A DNA stretch of 59,805 bases from Gammaproteobacteria bacterium (GTDB lineage: Bacteria; Pseudomonadota; Gammaproteobacteria; DSM-16500): assembly GCA_013288655.1 (NCBI GenBank), contig JABDBK010000006.1:1-59805 (forward strand), given 5' to 3'. Numbering within the stretch: the first letter of the stretch is position 1; each line of letters starts with the position of its first letter. This document shows positions 36,486 through 46,649 of the stretch, one piece after another. The position numbers and the translations under genes are program-made. The notes under the pieces were generated by a model. That model was given only the letters and a program-made list of their open reading frames with translations. It did not search any database and was not told the DNA's origin.

Positions 36486-36926
36486 TTATTTCTCTAATAA
36501 TTTATCAATAGCTTTATTGGCTAGTTCATCTACTAAATCATTTTCTTTATGGCCGCTATGGCCCTTGACCCAATGCCATTTTACAATATGTCTATGTGTT
36601 TGAAGATCTAATTCAGCCCATAGATCAGCATTTTTTACGGGTTTATTATCAGCTTTTTTCCAATGACGTTTTTTCCAGGCATGCAGCCAGGTTGTAATGC
36701 CTTTTTGTACATATTGAGAATCGGTATGTATATCTATCATACATGGTTCATGTAGGCTGGTTAATGATTTTATAGCTGCTAATAATTCCATGCGATTATT
36801 GGTAGTGTGGTCCTCAGCACCTGAGATTTTTTTTTCATGATCCCCATAACGCAGCAAAGCAGCCCATCCTCCAGGTCCTGGATTACCACGACAGGCTCCA
36901 TCTGTATAAATAACAACTTTTTTCAT
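36486..36926 (-). CDS. rnhA: Ribonuclease HI
   Basis: Degrades RNA in RNA-DNA hybrids. I choose ATG 36926, overlapping the methyltransferase stop as ATGA, because the protein then begins [20 protein letters not shown], the standard start; an upstream in-frame ATG would add 21 non-conserved residues. The catalytic DEDD set is visible: Asp in YTDGACRG, Glu in NNRMELLAA, Asp in HTDSQYV and Asp in [10 protein letters not shown]. 146 residues. Neighbours: methyltransferase, then dnaQ. Confidence 0.94.
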   Translation of the reverse strand: MKKVVIYTDGACRGNPGPGGWAALLRYGDHEKKISGAEDHTTNNRMELLAAIKSLTSLHEPCMIDIHTDSQYVQKGITTWLHAWKKRHWKKADNKPVKNADLWAELDLQTHRHIVKWHWVKGHSGHKENDLVDELANKAIDKLLEK

Positions 36927-37669
36927 GATATATCTCGCATAGTGGGGCCTGGCATGGTAACACGTAATGCACTTAATTGTTGCTTCCAATGTAATCTAAT
37001 AGGAGTTAAAGGAATAATTTTTGCTTTAGCCGTTATCGCATAAACACCACCAAAAAAAGCATTACTTTTGACTCCTATCCATTCAAAAAAGGCTAATTTC
37101 TGCATCAAAGAAGGTCGTTGCAATGGAGGTCTAAACATTAGCATATCTTGCCTAACAAGCTCAAAATCGGCCAGCGTTAGCCAATTTTTAACCTTAGTTG
37201 CCGGAATAAAATTTCCAGACCAGGGGATTGTTTTGTGACCTAACCACCATTTTGTTAAACCCCATAAACTATAGGGATTAAAACCAAAAATAACAATATC
37301 TCCTTCTGGCTTTACCACACGACATGCTTCATTTAACAGTTGTATGGGATTATCAACAAATTCTAAAGTATGAGGTATGATGACAAAATCCACGCTGCCA
37401 GAGGCAATAGCCAGCTCTTTATAACTGCCTTCGATATAAGTTATTTTTGTATTTTTATTAATTAAAGGGCTTAATACGACATGTTTAGTCATCGCTAATG
37501 AGTCCAACATACTGTGTTGACGCGGCACACCTAAAAGCAATGTATATTTCCCATTTCGTTCAGCGAATCGAGTAGCTAAAAAATTTTTTTCAGTTTTCAT
37601 CAATGCTTCACCTAAACACTGATCGAGCCAATGATCCCATTGTTGTACAACACGATACGTTTTGATCAA
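36923..37669 (-). CDS. Class I SAM-dependent methyltransferase
   Basis: A 248-residue methyltransferase of the type-11 family. Motif I is degenerate ([13 protein letters not shown]), the middle shows the acidic turn [21 protein letters not shown], then [27 protein letters not shown] (read in two parts) and [11 protein letters not shown]. The latter two are hallmarks of the methyltransferase found between gloB and rnhA in many gammaproteobacteria; its substrate is unknown. The gloB gene is not next to it here; a divergent mltD gene is, with overlapping 5' regions. Coupled to rnhA by a four-base overlap. Confidence 0.85.
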   Translation of the reverse strand: MIKTYRVVQQWDHWLDQCLGEALMKTEKNFLATRFAERNGKYTLLLGVPRQHSMLDSLAMTKHVVLSPLINKNTKITYIEGSYKELAIASGSVDFVIIPHTLEFVDNPIQLLNEACRVVKPEGDIVIFGFNPYSLWGLTKWWLGHKTIPWSGNFIPATKVKNWLTLADFELVRQDMLMFRPPLQRPSLMQKLAFFEWIGVKSNAFFGGVYAITAKAKIIPLTPIRLHWKQQLSALRVTMPGPTMRDIS

Positions 37670-37777
37670 AATATATCTTCCTTACAAATATTTTTCCATG
37701 AGAATAGTTATATGATAGACTTTGAATGTCATCCAGAAAAGTCTTTGACAACTAATTTCAAGTTCATATTAGTGATA

Positions 37778-39400
37778 ATGCGAATGATACTATCGTTTTC
37801 TAAAATGTTAGCTTTAATGATAAGCATTTGTTTTGCTTTTCTACCCATCGCATCTATTGCAATACCTAATGTTGAAGGTATTCAAGTATTTCATAAAAAT
37901 TTTCATTTAGATGAAGAACGCACGCAAAGTCTTTCTGATGATATTGATCGTTATGATAATGCAGACAATATGTGGGAAGTATTACGTTCAGAATTTACGC
38001 TTCCTCATTACGAAGAAAATGTGCAAGTACAAGAACAAATAAGATGGTTTTTAAATAACCGCGATTTTTTGCAGCGTTCAGCTGCTCGCGCAGCACCTTA
38101 TCTCTACTATATTTCGCAACAAGTAAGAAAACGTCACCTGCCTGCTGAAGTTGTCTTATTACCTATGATAGAAAGTGCTTATAACCCATTTGTATATTCT
38201 TCAGTAGGTGCTGGCGGCATCTGGCAAATGATGCCTGACACTGCAACTGGATATGGAGTTAAACAAAATTGGTGGTATGACGGAAGACGAGACGTGATCG
38301 CATCGACGAAAGCTGCTTTAGATTATTTAGTATATCTTGGCGGTTTTTTTGATGGAAACTGGTTATTAGCTATTGCAGCTTACAATACAGGCGAAGGCAA
38401 TGTGTTAGCTGCAATACGCAAAAATGTCCGTGATGGCAGAAATACGGATTTTTGGTCACTTCCTGTGGCTCAACAAACTAAAGATTATGTGCCTCGCTTG
38501 CTTGCGCTTGCTTGTATTATTGCAAATGCTGAAAAATATAATATAGATTTCCCTTCTGTGGGCAATGCACCCTATCTTGCACAAGTCGACATAGGCGGGC
38601 AAATCGATTTAAAACATGCGGCTTATCTTGCAGGACTTTCTTTAAAAGAATTAAAACAACTTAATCCGGGTTATAATCATACCACGACAGATCCAGGCGG
38701 ACCCTTTAAACTCGTATTACCTATTCAAAATATCAAGCAATTTACAGAAAATTTGATGTGGTCATCACCCACTAACGAAAGAGTACGCTGGAACCAATAT
38801 AAAGTGAAATCAGGAGATACTTTAGCAGCCATCGCGAAAAAATTTAAAACCACTCCTAGTATTGTTCAACGCATGAACTCACTCAGTAGCAATACAGTAA
38901 AACCAGGTGCTACTATTATTGTTCCAGAAAGAAAGACAGAAATATCCCGAGATATTGTTGCATCAGAAAAGATTTATGCCCGTTTTTCTCCGAAACGTAA
39001 AAAACGTCCAGCGACTACTGAATTAGTCACCAACCACGGTAAGTATGAAATAAAACCTGGTGATACACTCTATATGGTACGTAGAGGTGATAATCTTGAG
39101 AAAATTGCAAATAAGTTTCATATTTCCACAAAAACACTCATGACAGCTAACAATATAAAATCACAACGTAATCTTGCTGTAGGCGCACAATTGATTATTC
39201 CAACCCACCACAATAAAAAAGAAGAATATCAATTAGCACCAGGAGATACTATATATATGGTAAGAAACGGCGATTCTGTGGATGCCATTGCCGATAAATT
39301 TAATACCACATCACCCGCGATTCGTTTAGCTAATCTTATGCCGAATAATGATATTCGAGCGGGTGATAGGTTGGTTATACCGACGCATGCTTATACTTAG
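37778..39400 (+). CDS. mltD: Membrane-bound lytic transglycosylase D with three LysM repeats
   Basis: Cuts peptidoglycan glycan strands with 1,6-anhydro ends. The frame opens at 37631, but I favour ATG 37778, which gives a signal peptide (MILSFSKMLALMISICFAF); no strong ribosome site marks any candidate, so the start is uncertain. The SLT domain has catalytic Glu in PMIESAYNPF, GAGGIWQMMPDTA and AIAAYNTGEGN. Three LysM domains follow (KVKSGDTLAAIAKKF, MVRRGDNLEKIANKF, MVRNGDSVDAIADKF), which bind glycan. No lipobox Cys is seen at the signal cleavage site, unlike E. coli MltD. Divergent from the methyltransferase gene, whose 5' end it overlaps if the early start is used. Confidence 0.88.
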   Translation: MRMILSFSKMLALMISICFAFLPIASIAIPNVEGIQVFHKNFHLDEERTQSLSDDIDRYDNADNMWEVLRSEFTLPHYEENVQVQEQIRWFLNNRDFLQRSAARAAPYLYYISQQVRKRHLPAEVVLLPMIESAYNPFVYSSVGAGGIWQMMPDTATGYGVKQNWWYDGRRDVIASTKAALDYLVYLGGFFDGNWLLAIAAYNTGEGNVLAAIRKNVRDGRNTDFWSLPVAQQTKDYVPRLLALACIIANAEKYNIDFPSVGNAPYLAQVDIGGQIDLKHAAYLAGLSLKELKQLNPGYNHTTTDPGGPFKLVLPIQNIKQFTENLMWSSPTNERVRWNQYKVKSGDTLAAIAKKFKTTPSIVQRMNSLSSNTVKPGATIIVPERKTEISRDIVASEKIYARFSPKRKKRPATTELVTNHGKYEIKPGDTLYMVRRGDNLEKIANKFHISTKTLMTANNIKSQRNLAVGAQLIIPTHHNKKEEYQLAPGDTIYMVRNGDSVDAIADKFNTTSPAIRLANLMPNNDIRAGDRLVIPTHAYT

Positions 39401-39456
39401 AGCCTATGATATGGTTTTTTTTCGGTTTTAAAAGAATACTTATCCCAAATATTTTT

Positions 39457-41835
39457 TCATTCTGAAACCATCTCAGCAATTTTGTTTAATTTACTCAGCT
39501 TAAGCCATGTTTCTACAATAGAATCCGGATTCAATGATATAGCTTGTATTCCCTCTTCCATAAGCCAAGCGGCAAAATCTGGATGATCGGAGGGCCCTTG
39601 ACCACAAATACCAATATATTTATTTTGTCTTTTACACTCAGCAATAGCTAAATGAAGCATAGCTTTCACTGCAGGATTGCGCTCATCAAACAACGATGAG
39701 ACAGCGCTAGAATCACGATCCAAGCCTAGAGTTAATTGCGTCAAGTCATTTGAACCTATGGAAAATCCATCAACATAAGGTAAGAACTCTGAAGCTAATA
39801 ATACATTAGATGGAATTTCACACATCATATAAAGAAGCAAACCATTGATACCGCGTGTTAAACCAAATTTTTCCATAAGCTTAGTGACACTTTGAATTTC
39901 ATCAACAGTTCTTACAAAGGGAACCATAAGATGAGCGTTAGTCAAACCCATTGTTTCTCTCACGCGTTTAAAAGCTTTGCATTCTAATTCAAAACAAGCA
40001 CGGAATTTTGCATCATAATAACGTGATGCACCACGAAACCCTATCATGGGATTTTCTTCGCAAGGTTCGAAATGTGAGCCGCCTAATAAATTCGCATATT
40101 CATTTGATTTAAAATCGGAAAAACGAAAAATAACAGGCTTTGGATAAAATGCTGCGGCTATCATCGATATACCTTCACGCAGCTTTTCAATATAATATTC
40201 GACAGGATTTTTATAAGCATTCGTTTTTAATAAAATTTCTTGCTGCAATTTTTTTGGCAAAGTAGATAAGCTAAGTACAGCATTAGGATGAATACCAATT
40301 AAATTACTAATAATAAATTCTATACGTGCTAATCCCACGCCACTATTAGGTAAAAATTGCGATTGAAATGCAATATCGGGGTTACCTACATTCAAACATA
40401 GTTTAACGGGAATAGGTGGTAAATCATTAATCGATGTTTTGTCAACTTTATAAGGTAAGGCACCTGCATACACATAGCCTTGCCTGCCCTCCGCGCATGA
40501 GACAGTCACTTTTATGTTGGATGCGATAGTTTTTGTAGCATCACCGCAACCCACGATAGCAGGAATACCTAGCTCACGTGCAATAATGGCTGCATGACAC
40601 GTGCGTCCTCCTTTATTAGTTATAATACCACCCGCGCGTTTCATAATAGGTTCCCAATCAGGATCCGTCATATCTGTCACTAAAATTTCGCCGGGTTGTA
40701 AACTATTCATTTGAGAAGGACTCGCAATAACTCTAGTCACGCCACTCACTATACGTTGTCCTATACTTTCACCTTTTGCTAACACTTTGCCTTTCTTTTC
40801 TATGGAATATCGTTCTAACACTTGTCCATTCGACTTAGGTTGGTGTTTTACTGTTTCTGGTCTTGCTTGTAATATATATAACTCACCGGTGATGCCATCT
40901 TTTGCCCATTCGATATCCATGGGTTTGCCATAATGTTTTTCAATAAGTACGGCGTGTTTCGCTAATTTTATGATGTCATTATCATTAATACAGTATTTCA
41001 ATCTATCAGCTTGTTTAACGGGAGCCGTTTTAATATATCCATGGGGATCTTTCGCATTAGCATAAATCATTTTAACCGCTTTGCTTCCCAGTTTTCGTTG
41101 TAAAATGGCTGATTTATTTTCGAGTAAAGCAGGCTTATAAACGAAAAATTCATCTGGGTTTACTTTACCTTGTACTATCGCCTCTCCTAAACCATAGGAC
41201 GCTGTGACCAATACTACTTTATCAAAGCCTGATTCCGTATCTAAGGTAAAAATAACACCGCTCGCACCTTTATCACTGCGAATCATAGGTTGAATACCAG
41301 CTGATAAAGCAAACGCCGCATCCTCAAAAGATTGATCATGACGATATGCAATAGCGCGACTTGTAAAATAGGAAGAAAAAACTAATTTAATTGCTTTCAG
41401 AAGATTTTTTAATCCTTTAACATTTAAATATGTCTCATGTGCGCCAGCAAACGAAGCATTAGCTAAGTCTTCTGCAATAGCTGATGATCTTACTGCAACT
41501 GTAGGACTACCAAGCTCGGTGTAAGCTTTTGAAATAGCTTTTTCAAATTCAGGGGAAAATTTTTCTTTTAAAATCCAATTTCTAATTTGTGCGCTGGCTT
41601 TATTTAATTTGGAGAGATTACTGGTATTTAAAGAAGATATAAGATGTTGAATTTTTTTATCTAAATTATTTTGAGACAAAAAACTTTTGTATGCCGAAAT
41701 AGTCGTCGCAAATCCCCCAGGAACTTGAATGCCTTTTGCCGAAAGATTTTGAATCATTTCACCTATCGATGCATTTTTTCCGCCCACAAGTTCAACGTTG
41801 TTCGAGTTCACATCTTTTAAATTTACGATATAATT
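39457..41835 (-). CDS. ppsA: Phosphoenolpyruvate synthase
   Basis: Pyruvate + ATP to PEP + AMP + Pi, the entry to gluconeogenesis from pyruvate and amino acids. Start at ATG 41835, with AAGGA eight bases upstream, five bases after the deacetylase stop; an in-frame ATG at 41860 lies inside that gene. 792 residues, as E. coli. Domains: ATP-grasp N-terminal (VGGKNASIGEMI, VRSSAIAEDLANASFAGAHE in two parts), swivelling His domain (GGRTCHAAIIARELGIPA), C-terminal PEP-binding barrel (IGFRGASRY, IGSNDLTQLTLGLDRD, ICGQGPSDHP with the catalytic Cys). Confidence 0.96.
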   Translation of the reverse strand, partial: NYIVNLKDVNSNNVELVGGKNASIGEMIQNLSAKGIQVPGGFATTISAYKSFLSQNNLDKKIQHLISSLNTSNLSKLNKASAQIRNWILKEKFSPEFEKAISKAYTELGSPTVAVRSSAIAEDLANASFAGAHETYLNVKGLKNLLKAIKLVFSSYFTSRAIAYRHDQSFEDAAFALSAGIQPMIRSDKGASGVIFTLDTESGFDKVVLVTASYGLGEAIVQGKVNPDEFFVYKPALLENKSAILQRKLGSKAVKMIYANAKDPHGYIKTAPVKQADRLKYCINDNDIIKLAKHAVLIEKHYGKPMDIEWAKDGITGELYILQARPETVKHQPKSNGQVLERYSIEKKGKVLAKGESIGQRIVSGVTRVIASPSQMNSLQPGEILVTDMTDPDWEPIMKRAGGIITNKGGRTCHAAIIARELGIPAIVGCGDATKTIASNIKVTVSCAEGRQGYVYAGALPYKVDKTSINDLPPIPVKLCLNVGNPDIAFQSQFLPNSGVGLARIEFIISNLIGIHPNAVLSLSTLPKKLQQEILLKTNAYKNPVEYYIEKLREGISMIAAAFYPKPVIFRFSDFKSNEYANLLGGSHFEPCEENPMIGFRGASRYYDAKFRACFELECKAFKRVRETMGLTNAHLMVPFVRTVDEIQSVTKLMEKFGLTRGINGLLLYMMCEIPSNVLLASEFLPYVDGFSIGSNDLTQLTLGLDRDSSAVSSLFDERNPAVKAMLHLAIAECKRQNKYIGICGQGPSDHPDFAAWLMEEGIQAISLNPDSIVETWLKLSKLNKIAEMVSE

Positions 41836-41840
41836 CATTT

Positions 41841-42773
41841 CTATTTCCTTGATAAATGACATATTTCACGTAAATGAGCGACTACACAATCGCCCAAACC
41901 ACCTAAGGCATAACCACCTTCTAATAAAGAAACGATACGATGTTGCGTACTTTCCTGCGTTAGCTGAATAATTTCACGTGTCATCCATGCATAATCTTCC
42001 ACTTGAAACATTAAATCTGACATGACATCCTGATAAAAAGCATCAAATCCTGCTGCAAAAAACAACATTTCTGGCTTAAATTCTAATAATCGTTGATACC
42101 AATGTTCTTGCATTTTAGGGCGAACATCTTTTCCATCAGTACCCGCAACAAGTGGTATATTAAGAATATGATCACTTATGGTATCAGCCCCGCTAAAAGG
42201 ATAAAAGGGATGTTCAAATGAAGAACAATAAAGTACTTTTTCATTGTTTAAAAAAATATTTTCTATACCATTTCCATGGTGTGCATCAAAATCAATAATC
42301 GCAATACGTTGAATACCATAATGTTCAAGTGCATGCGCAACTCCAACGGCAACATTATTAAAGATACAAAACCCCATAGCTGTTGATCTTTCAGCATGAT
42401 GACCGGGCGGGCGTATATTGCAAAAAGCAGCTTTGGATTTACCTGTCATCACTAAATCCACGCCTAACACAGCAGCCCCTGCAGCATGTAAAGCCGCATT
42501 CAGCGTATAGGGATTCATCCAGGTATCTGGGTCTAGGGGAATCGTGCCTGTTTTTGGTGACGACATGAAAATATAATCAATATACTCGGGATCATGCACT
42601 CTTAATAATTGATCTTTTGTCGCAAAAGGTGCTACATATTGCTGCAACTGGCTCATTAGATCAGACGATGAAATAGCTTGATCTATAACAGTTAAGCGTT
42701 CAGGTATTTCGGGTATGGCATGCCCCATGTCATGCAATAGACAATCTGGATGAGAGATGAGAGCAGTTTTCAT
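41841..42773 (-). CDS. Histone deacetylase / AcuC-family deacetylase
   Basis: A Zn-dependent class II-type deacetylase of 310 residues from ATG 42773 (start tentative; ATGs at 42779 and 42788 are in frame). Metal and catalytic motifs: RPPGHHAERS (His-His pair), IIDFDAHHGNG (Zn Asp and His), FAAGFDA (second Zn Asp), and SLLEGGYALGGL near the end. Substrates of bacterial members include acetyl-lysine proteins, acetylpolyamines and acetoin-pathway proteins. Here it is placed right after a Pat-like acetyltransferase gene and directly before ppsA, so reversal of protein lysine acetylation is a reasonable guess, as with AcuA/AcuC in Bacillus. Confidence 0.9.
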   Translation of the reverse strand: MKTALISHPDCLLHDMGHAIPEIPERLTVIDQAISSSDLMSQLQQYVAPFATKDQLLRVHDPEYIDYIFMSSPKTGTIPLDPDTWMNPYTLNAALHAAGAAVLGVDLVMTGKSKAAFCNIRPPGHHAERSTAMGFCIFNNVAVGVAHALEHYGIQRIAIIDFDAHHGNGIENIFLNNEKVLYCSSFEHPFYPFSGADTISDHILNIPLVAGTDGKDVRPKMQEHWYQRLLEFKPEMLFFAAGFDAFYQDVMSDLMFQVEDYAWMTREIIQLTQESTQHRIVSLLEGGYALGGLGDCVVAHLREICHLSRK

Positions 42774-42800
42774 AGTCATGAGTTCCATAATAACATGATT

Positions 42801-45476
42801 TTATAAATTTTTTACAATAATAGTAATAGTAGGATCTTCACTACTAACTATTTCAAAACCCAAATGATGTGTCATTTCTATCATAGCTGTATTGGTCGCA
42901 AGTACAACGCCTTTAATAGTATATAAACCCTGCACTTTTGCCTCAGAACATAGCGATTTCATCAATCTTGATCCCACGCCTTTGTTCTGCCAATCATCTG
43001 CAACAGCGATGGCAAATTCACAGCTTTCTCGATCTGGATTAGTAATATAATGCGCAACACCTATGCATTTTTCAACGTCATTCTCAATGTAAGTAGCTAC
43101 AAAAGTCATTTCTCTATCATAATCAATTTGTGTTAAACGAACTAAAGTTACTGGATTTAGTTCACGTATATGTTGCATAAATCGAAAATATTTTGATTGT
43201 GACGAAAGATTACGAACAAATGTTTGAGTCATAAGCGCATCTTCAGGACGTATAGGACGAATGGTGATGGTTGATCCATTTTCCAGATTATAAGAAGAAA
43301 TTAAATGTTCAGGATAAGGATGTATAGCCATGTGTGCATAATGTTTTGTTGATCTTGCATAAGGCTGAATAACTATTCTTGCATCGACTACAGCGGCTTC
43401 CTGATCGTTAATAATTAAGGGATTAATATCCATTTCTTCTATCTCGGGAATTTCGCAAACCATTTCAGAGACACGCAATAATATTTTAACGATTAAATCT
43501 AAATTGACTGCTGGCATATTGCGAAATTTTCCTAATAATTTTGCAATACGTGTTTGCGCTATAAGTTGCTTAGCAATAAATGCATTCAACGGCGGTAATG
43601 CGAGCGTTCTATCTTTCATAATTTCAACCAGCGTGCCGCCCGCACCAAAACTAATAACCGGTCCAAATACGATATCGCGTAATACTCCAATAAGTAATTC
43701 TCTATTATTAGGGTTTTTAAACATAGGCTCAACAGTGACGCCTAAAATAGTCGCATCAGGCATAGCTTGTTTAACATTAGAAATAAGCTTATCAAAAGCA
43801 TCTGATACCGCATCCGCATTAGTTAAATTTAACATAACGCCACCTATATCTTGTTTATGACTGATATGAGGTGAGTGAATTTTCATTACCACAGGATAAC
43901 CCAATGATTGTGATGCAATAAGCGCTTCTTCTTTGTTTGCAGCAACCATGGTTTGCATCGTTGGAATACAAAAGGCATTAAGAATCGCTTTTGATTCTAT
44001 GCCTGTTAAAATACTGCGTTTTTCTGTGAGTGCTTTATCAATAATATAACGAGCAAAAGCAATATCTGGTTTGGCTTGTGGTGATAAAGGTTCTGGAACT
44101 TGCAACAATAATTGTTGATTCAGGTGATAATCTGCCAGATAGGAAAATGCCTGAATGGCTTTTTCTGGCGTATCAAAATAGGGAATGTGGTGATTCGCAA
44201 ATAGTTGCCATGATGATTTAACATGTTTTTCACCCATCCAACAAGCCAACATGGTTTTTTTTGTTTTACTGACATTGTCTACCAATGTTTCTGCGACTTT
44301 TAAAGGAGATGACATGGCGACCGGAACTAACATGGTGAGGATGCCATCTACATTTTCATCTTTAGCACAAACTTCTAATACACGCTGATATCGTTCGGGT
44401 GTTGCATCTCCAATAATATCAATAGGATTTTGATGCGACCACTGCTTAGGCAAGACTTTATCCAGCTCGCTTATCGTTGCTTCTGTTAAAATGGGTAATT
44501 GAATATTTAGATCAGCAGCTCGATCTGCAGCCATCACACCAGCGCCGCCGCCATTCGTGATCACTAAGAGCTTATTTCCATTCACTCTGTAATGACTACT
44601 TAACATTTCTGCAGCCAGGAACAGTTCTTCTATCGTCATAACTCTAACTGCACCTGCACGCCTTAAAGCAACATCAAATACATCATCATCGCCGATTAAT
44701 GCACCTGTATGTGACATAGCTGCGCGAGTACCTAGAGGATGCCTGCCTGCTTTAATAGCTATAACAGGTTTCATGCGCGCGGTAGCACGTAATGCACTCA
44801 TAAATTTACGCGAATCATGAATACCTTCAATATACATGAGAATACTTTCTGTTCTTGGATCGACGGCTAAATAATCCAGAGCATCAGCAAAATCAACATC
44901 TATGCTATTACCTAACGAAATCACTGTTGAAAAACCTAGATTTTTATTAAAGGCCCAATCAAGTATACCCGCCGTTAATGCTCCTGATTGTGAAATAAAT
45001 GCAAGATGTCCTTGTTTCGCAAAACTATTATCAAAAGTTGCATTCACTTGAATACTGGGACGCATCATGCCTAGACAATTTGGCCCGACTATATGCATGT
45101 GATAACCTTTGGCAATATTCAATATATGATGTTCCAAGACTTTACCTGCAACACCGGTTTCACTGAATCCTGAAGATAAAATAATGACGTGATGAACGCC
45201 CTTATTTCCGCATTCAGATATTATTTTAGGAATGATATTGGCAGGAGTAGCAATGATGGCAAGATCAATATTATCATCAATATCACCTATTGACGAAAAA
45301 CATGGTTTATTTTGCACGTTTTTATGCTTAGGATTCACAGCATAAAGCGCTCCCTTGAATCCGCTTTCTAACATGTTTTTAAATACTTTCATACCCACTG
45401 AATGACTGCGATTGCTTGCACCAATCACAGCAATGGAATGGGGTTCGAATAATTTGGAAAGAAAATGTGCCGACAT
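42801..45476 (-). CDS. Pat-type protein: NDP-forming acyl-CoA synthetase domains fused to GNAT acetyltransferase
   Basis: An 891-residue fusion. Order: CoA-binding Rossmann (AVIGASNRSHSVGMKVFKNM), succinyl-CoA ligase-like (SQSGALTAGILDWA), ATP-grasp (GYPVVMKIHSPHISHKQDIGG read in parts, INPLIIND), then a C-terminal GNAT domain (TITIRPIRPEDA, with VADDWQNKGVGSRLM as the acetyl-CoA loop). This is the architecture of Pat/YfiQ, which acetylates lysines such as that of Acs. In classical Pat the synthetase half is thought inactive; here AAMSHTGALIG keeps the His of active ADP-forming synthetases. Catalysis of both kinds is therefore possible. Followed by the deacetylase and ppsA genes. Confidence 0.88.
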   Translation of the reverse strand: MSAHFLSKLFEPHSIAVIGASNRSHSVGMKVFKNMLESGFKGALYAVNPKHKNVQNKPCFSSIGDIDDNIDLAIIATPANIIPKIISECGNKGVHHVIILSSGFSETGVAGKVLEHHILNIAKGYHMHIVGPNCLGMMRPSIQVNATFDNSFAKQGHLAFISQSGALTAGILDWAFNKNLGFSTVISLGNSIDVDFADALDYLAVDPRTESILMYIEGIHDSRKFMSALRATARMKPVIAIKAGRHPLGTRAAMSHTGALIGDDDVFDVALRRAGAVRVMTIEELFLAAEMLSSHYRVNGNKLLVITNGGGAGVMAADRAADLNIQLPILTEATISELDKVLPKQWSHQNPIDIIGDATPERYQRVLEVCAKDENVDGILTMLVPVAMSSPLKVAETLVDNVSKTKKTMLACWMGEKHVKSSWQLFANHHIPYFDTPEKAIQAFSYLADYHLNQQLLLQVPEPLSPQAKPDIAFARYIIDKALTEKRSILTGIESKAILNAFCIPTMQTMVAANKEEALIASQSLGYPVVMKIHSPHISHKQDIGGVMLNLTNADAVSDAFDKLISNVKQAMPDATILGVTVEPMFKNPNNRELLIGVLRDIVFGPVISFGAGGTLVEIMKDRTLALPPLNAFIAKQLIAQTRIAKLLGKFRNMPAVNLDLIVKILLRVSEMVCEIPEIEEMDINPLIINDQEAAVVDARIVIQPYARSTKHYAHMAIHPYPEHLISSYNLENGSTITIRPIRPEDALMTQTFVRNLSSQSKYFRFMQHIRELNPVTLVRLTQIDYDREMTFVATYIENDVEKCIGVAHYITNPDRESCEFAIAVADDWQNKGVGSRLMKSLCSEAKVQGLYTIKGVVLATNTAMIEMTHHLGFEIVSSEDPTITIIVKNL

Positions 45477-45484
45477 GAACTTCC

Positions 45485-46075
45485 TTATGCGCTTTTCAAA
45501 AAAGCAATTTCTTCAGATGTAGATTCTCTTCCTAAGATAACATTACGCTGCGGAAAACGTCCGAACTCTTTGACGACTCTAAAATGCGCATAGGCATAAG
45601 CAAGAAATAACTGATAAACTTGCGTCGTTTCTGTCATCGACAAAGAAACTAGATTTTGAAACAATTGTATAGACTTATCTTGTATTTCTGTATCCTCAGC
45701 ATGCACCATGGGCATGTAAAAAAATACACGTTCTATTAATGTTAACGATTGATCCATGTGAGCTTGCAGTCCTTCAATACATAATTGTTGCGCTGTTTTA
45801 TCGAAATTAAAAGCACTTGGTGAGTTGCGGTGGGTCCATCTGGTAAATTGATCAAGAAGAATAATGAGTGCTAACCGGCCGCGCGGCGTGCTCGCCCACT
45901 CTATAAGCTGACCTGAGGTTGCTGCCTGATATTCGCTGTTAAAGTGTTTCACCATATCATTTTTTAATTTTTCATTGTCTCCGAACCAAAGGTTAGTACG
46001 ATCACTCGAAGGGAGATCTGCTCGACCTAAATCGCCAAACCAGGCATTGAGTATCTCATGTATTTTATCGGACAT
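45485..46075 (-). CDS. DUF924 family protein
   Basis: Start at ATG 46075 with AGGA nine bases upstream; an in-frame ATG at 46090 is also possible. 196 residues, the usual length of DUF924, an all-helical TPR-like bacterial family with no assigned function. Family motifs: ILNAWFGD, LWFGDNEKL, WASTPRGRLALIILLDQFTR, FYMPMVHAEDTE, HFRVVKEFGRFPQRN. It directly precedes (eight bases) the Pat-type gene, so is likely transcribed with it. Confidence 0.85.
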   Translation of the reverse strand: MSDKIHEILNAWFGDLGRADLPSSDRTNLWFGDNEKLKNDMVKHFNSEYQAATSGQLIEWASTPRGRLALIILLDQFTRWTHRNSPSAFNFDKTAQQLCIEGLQAHMDQSLTLIERVFFYMPMVHAEDTEIQDKSIQLFQNLVSLSMTETTQVYQLFLAYAYAHFRVVKEFGRFPQRNVILGRESTSEEIAFLKSA

Positions 46076-46169
46076 AAGCCAGGTCCTCACTCTTTCTTTT
46101 AGAATAGCACAAAAAAACCCATCTTGCGGAACAATTTTAATCTATAACATATTGATTATTCATTATTTT

Positions 46170-46649
46170 TTATTCTTCAATATGCACTATGGTATAGCAA
46201 GCAATCATATCAAATAATTCAATAAGATCTTTATTTCGCATGCGTATACATCCTCTTGAGCCTGGGATACCCATATCAACCTCTTCAGGTACTCCATGTA
46301 TATAAATATAACGCCGCATGGTGTCTTGGTTACCTAAACGATTTTTTCCTACCTCTAATCCGCTTAACCATAGAATACGTGTTAAAATCCAATCACGATC
46401 AGGATGATTATTTTTTAATTCGGGTGTATATATTTCACCAGTTGGCCGGCGGCCTACAAACACCGTATTAATAGGACAATCTTTACCAATTTTAGCGCGT
46501 ATCTTATGCATTCCGCGAGGCGTTTTTTCGCTGTTCGCCCATTCACCTGCGCCATTTTTTGCAGTGGATATACGATAACTTTTGATGAGTTGATTATTCT
46601 CTATCACTTTCAACTCTTGGCTTGTCATGGAAACATGTAAGCTAATCAT
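46170..46649 (-). CDS. L,D-transpeptidase (YkuD family)
   Basis: A compact 159-residue YkuD-domain protein. The catalytic motif reads YIHGVPEEVDMGIPGSRGCI with RMRNKD next, giving the conserved His, Gly-Ser-Arg-Gly-Cys-Ile-Arg. Such enzymes cross-link peptidoglycan (3-3) or attach proteins to it. No signal peptide is visible on this start (MISLHVSMTSQELKVIE), as in the short YbiS-unlike cytosolic-looking members seen in Legionella and Coxiella, so the export route is unclear. The ATG lies within the arginase gene, overlapping its end by eight bases. Confidence 0.88.
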   Translation of the reverse strand: MISLHVSMTSQELKVIENNQLIKSYRISTAKNGAGEWANSEKTPRGMHKIRAKIGKDCPINTVFVGRRPTGEIYTPELKNNHPDRDWILTRILWLSGLEVGKNRLGNQDTMRRYIYIHGVPEEVDMGIPGSRGCIRMRNKDLIELFDMIACYTIVHIEE

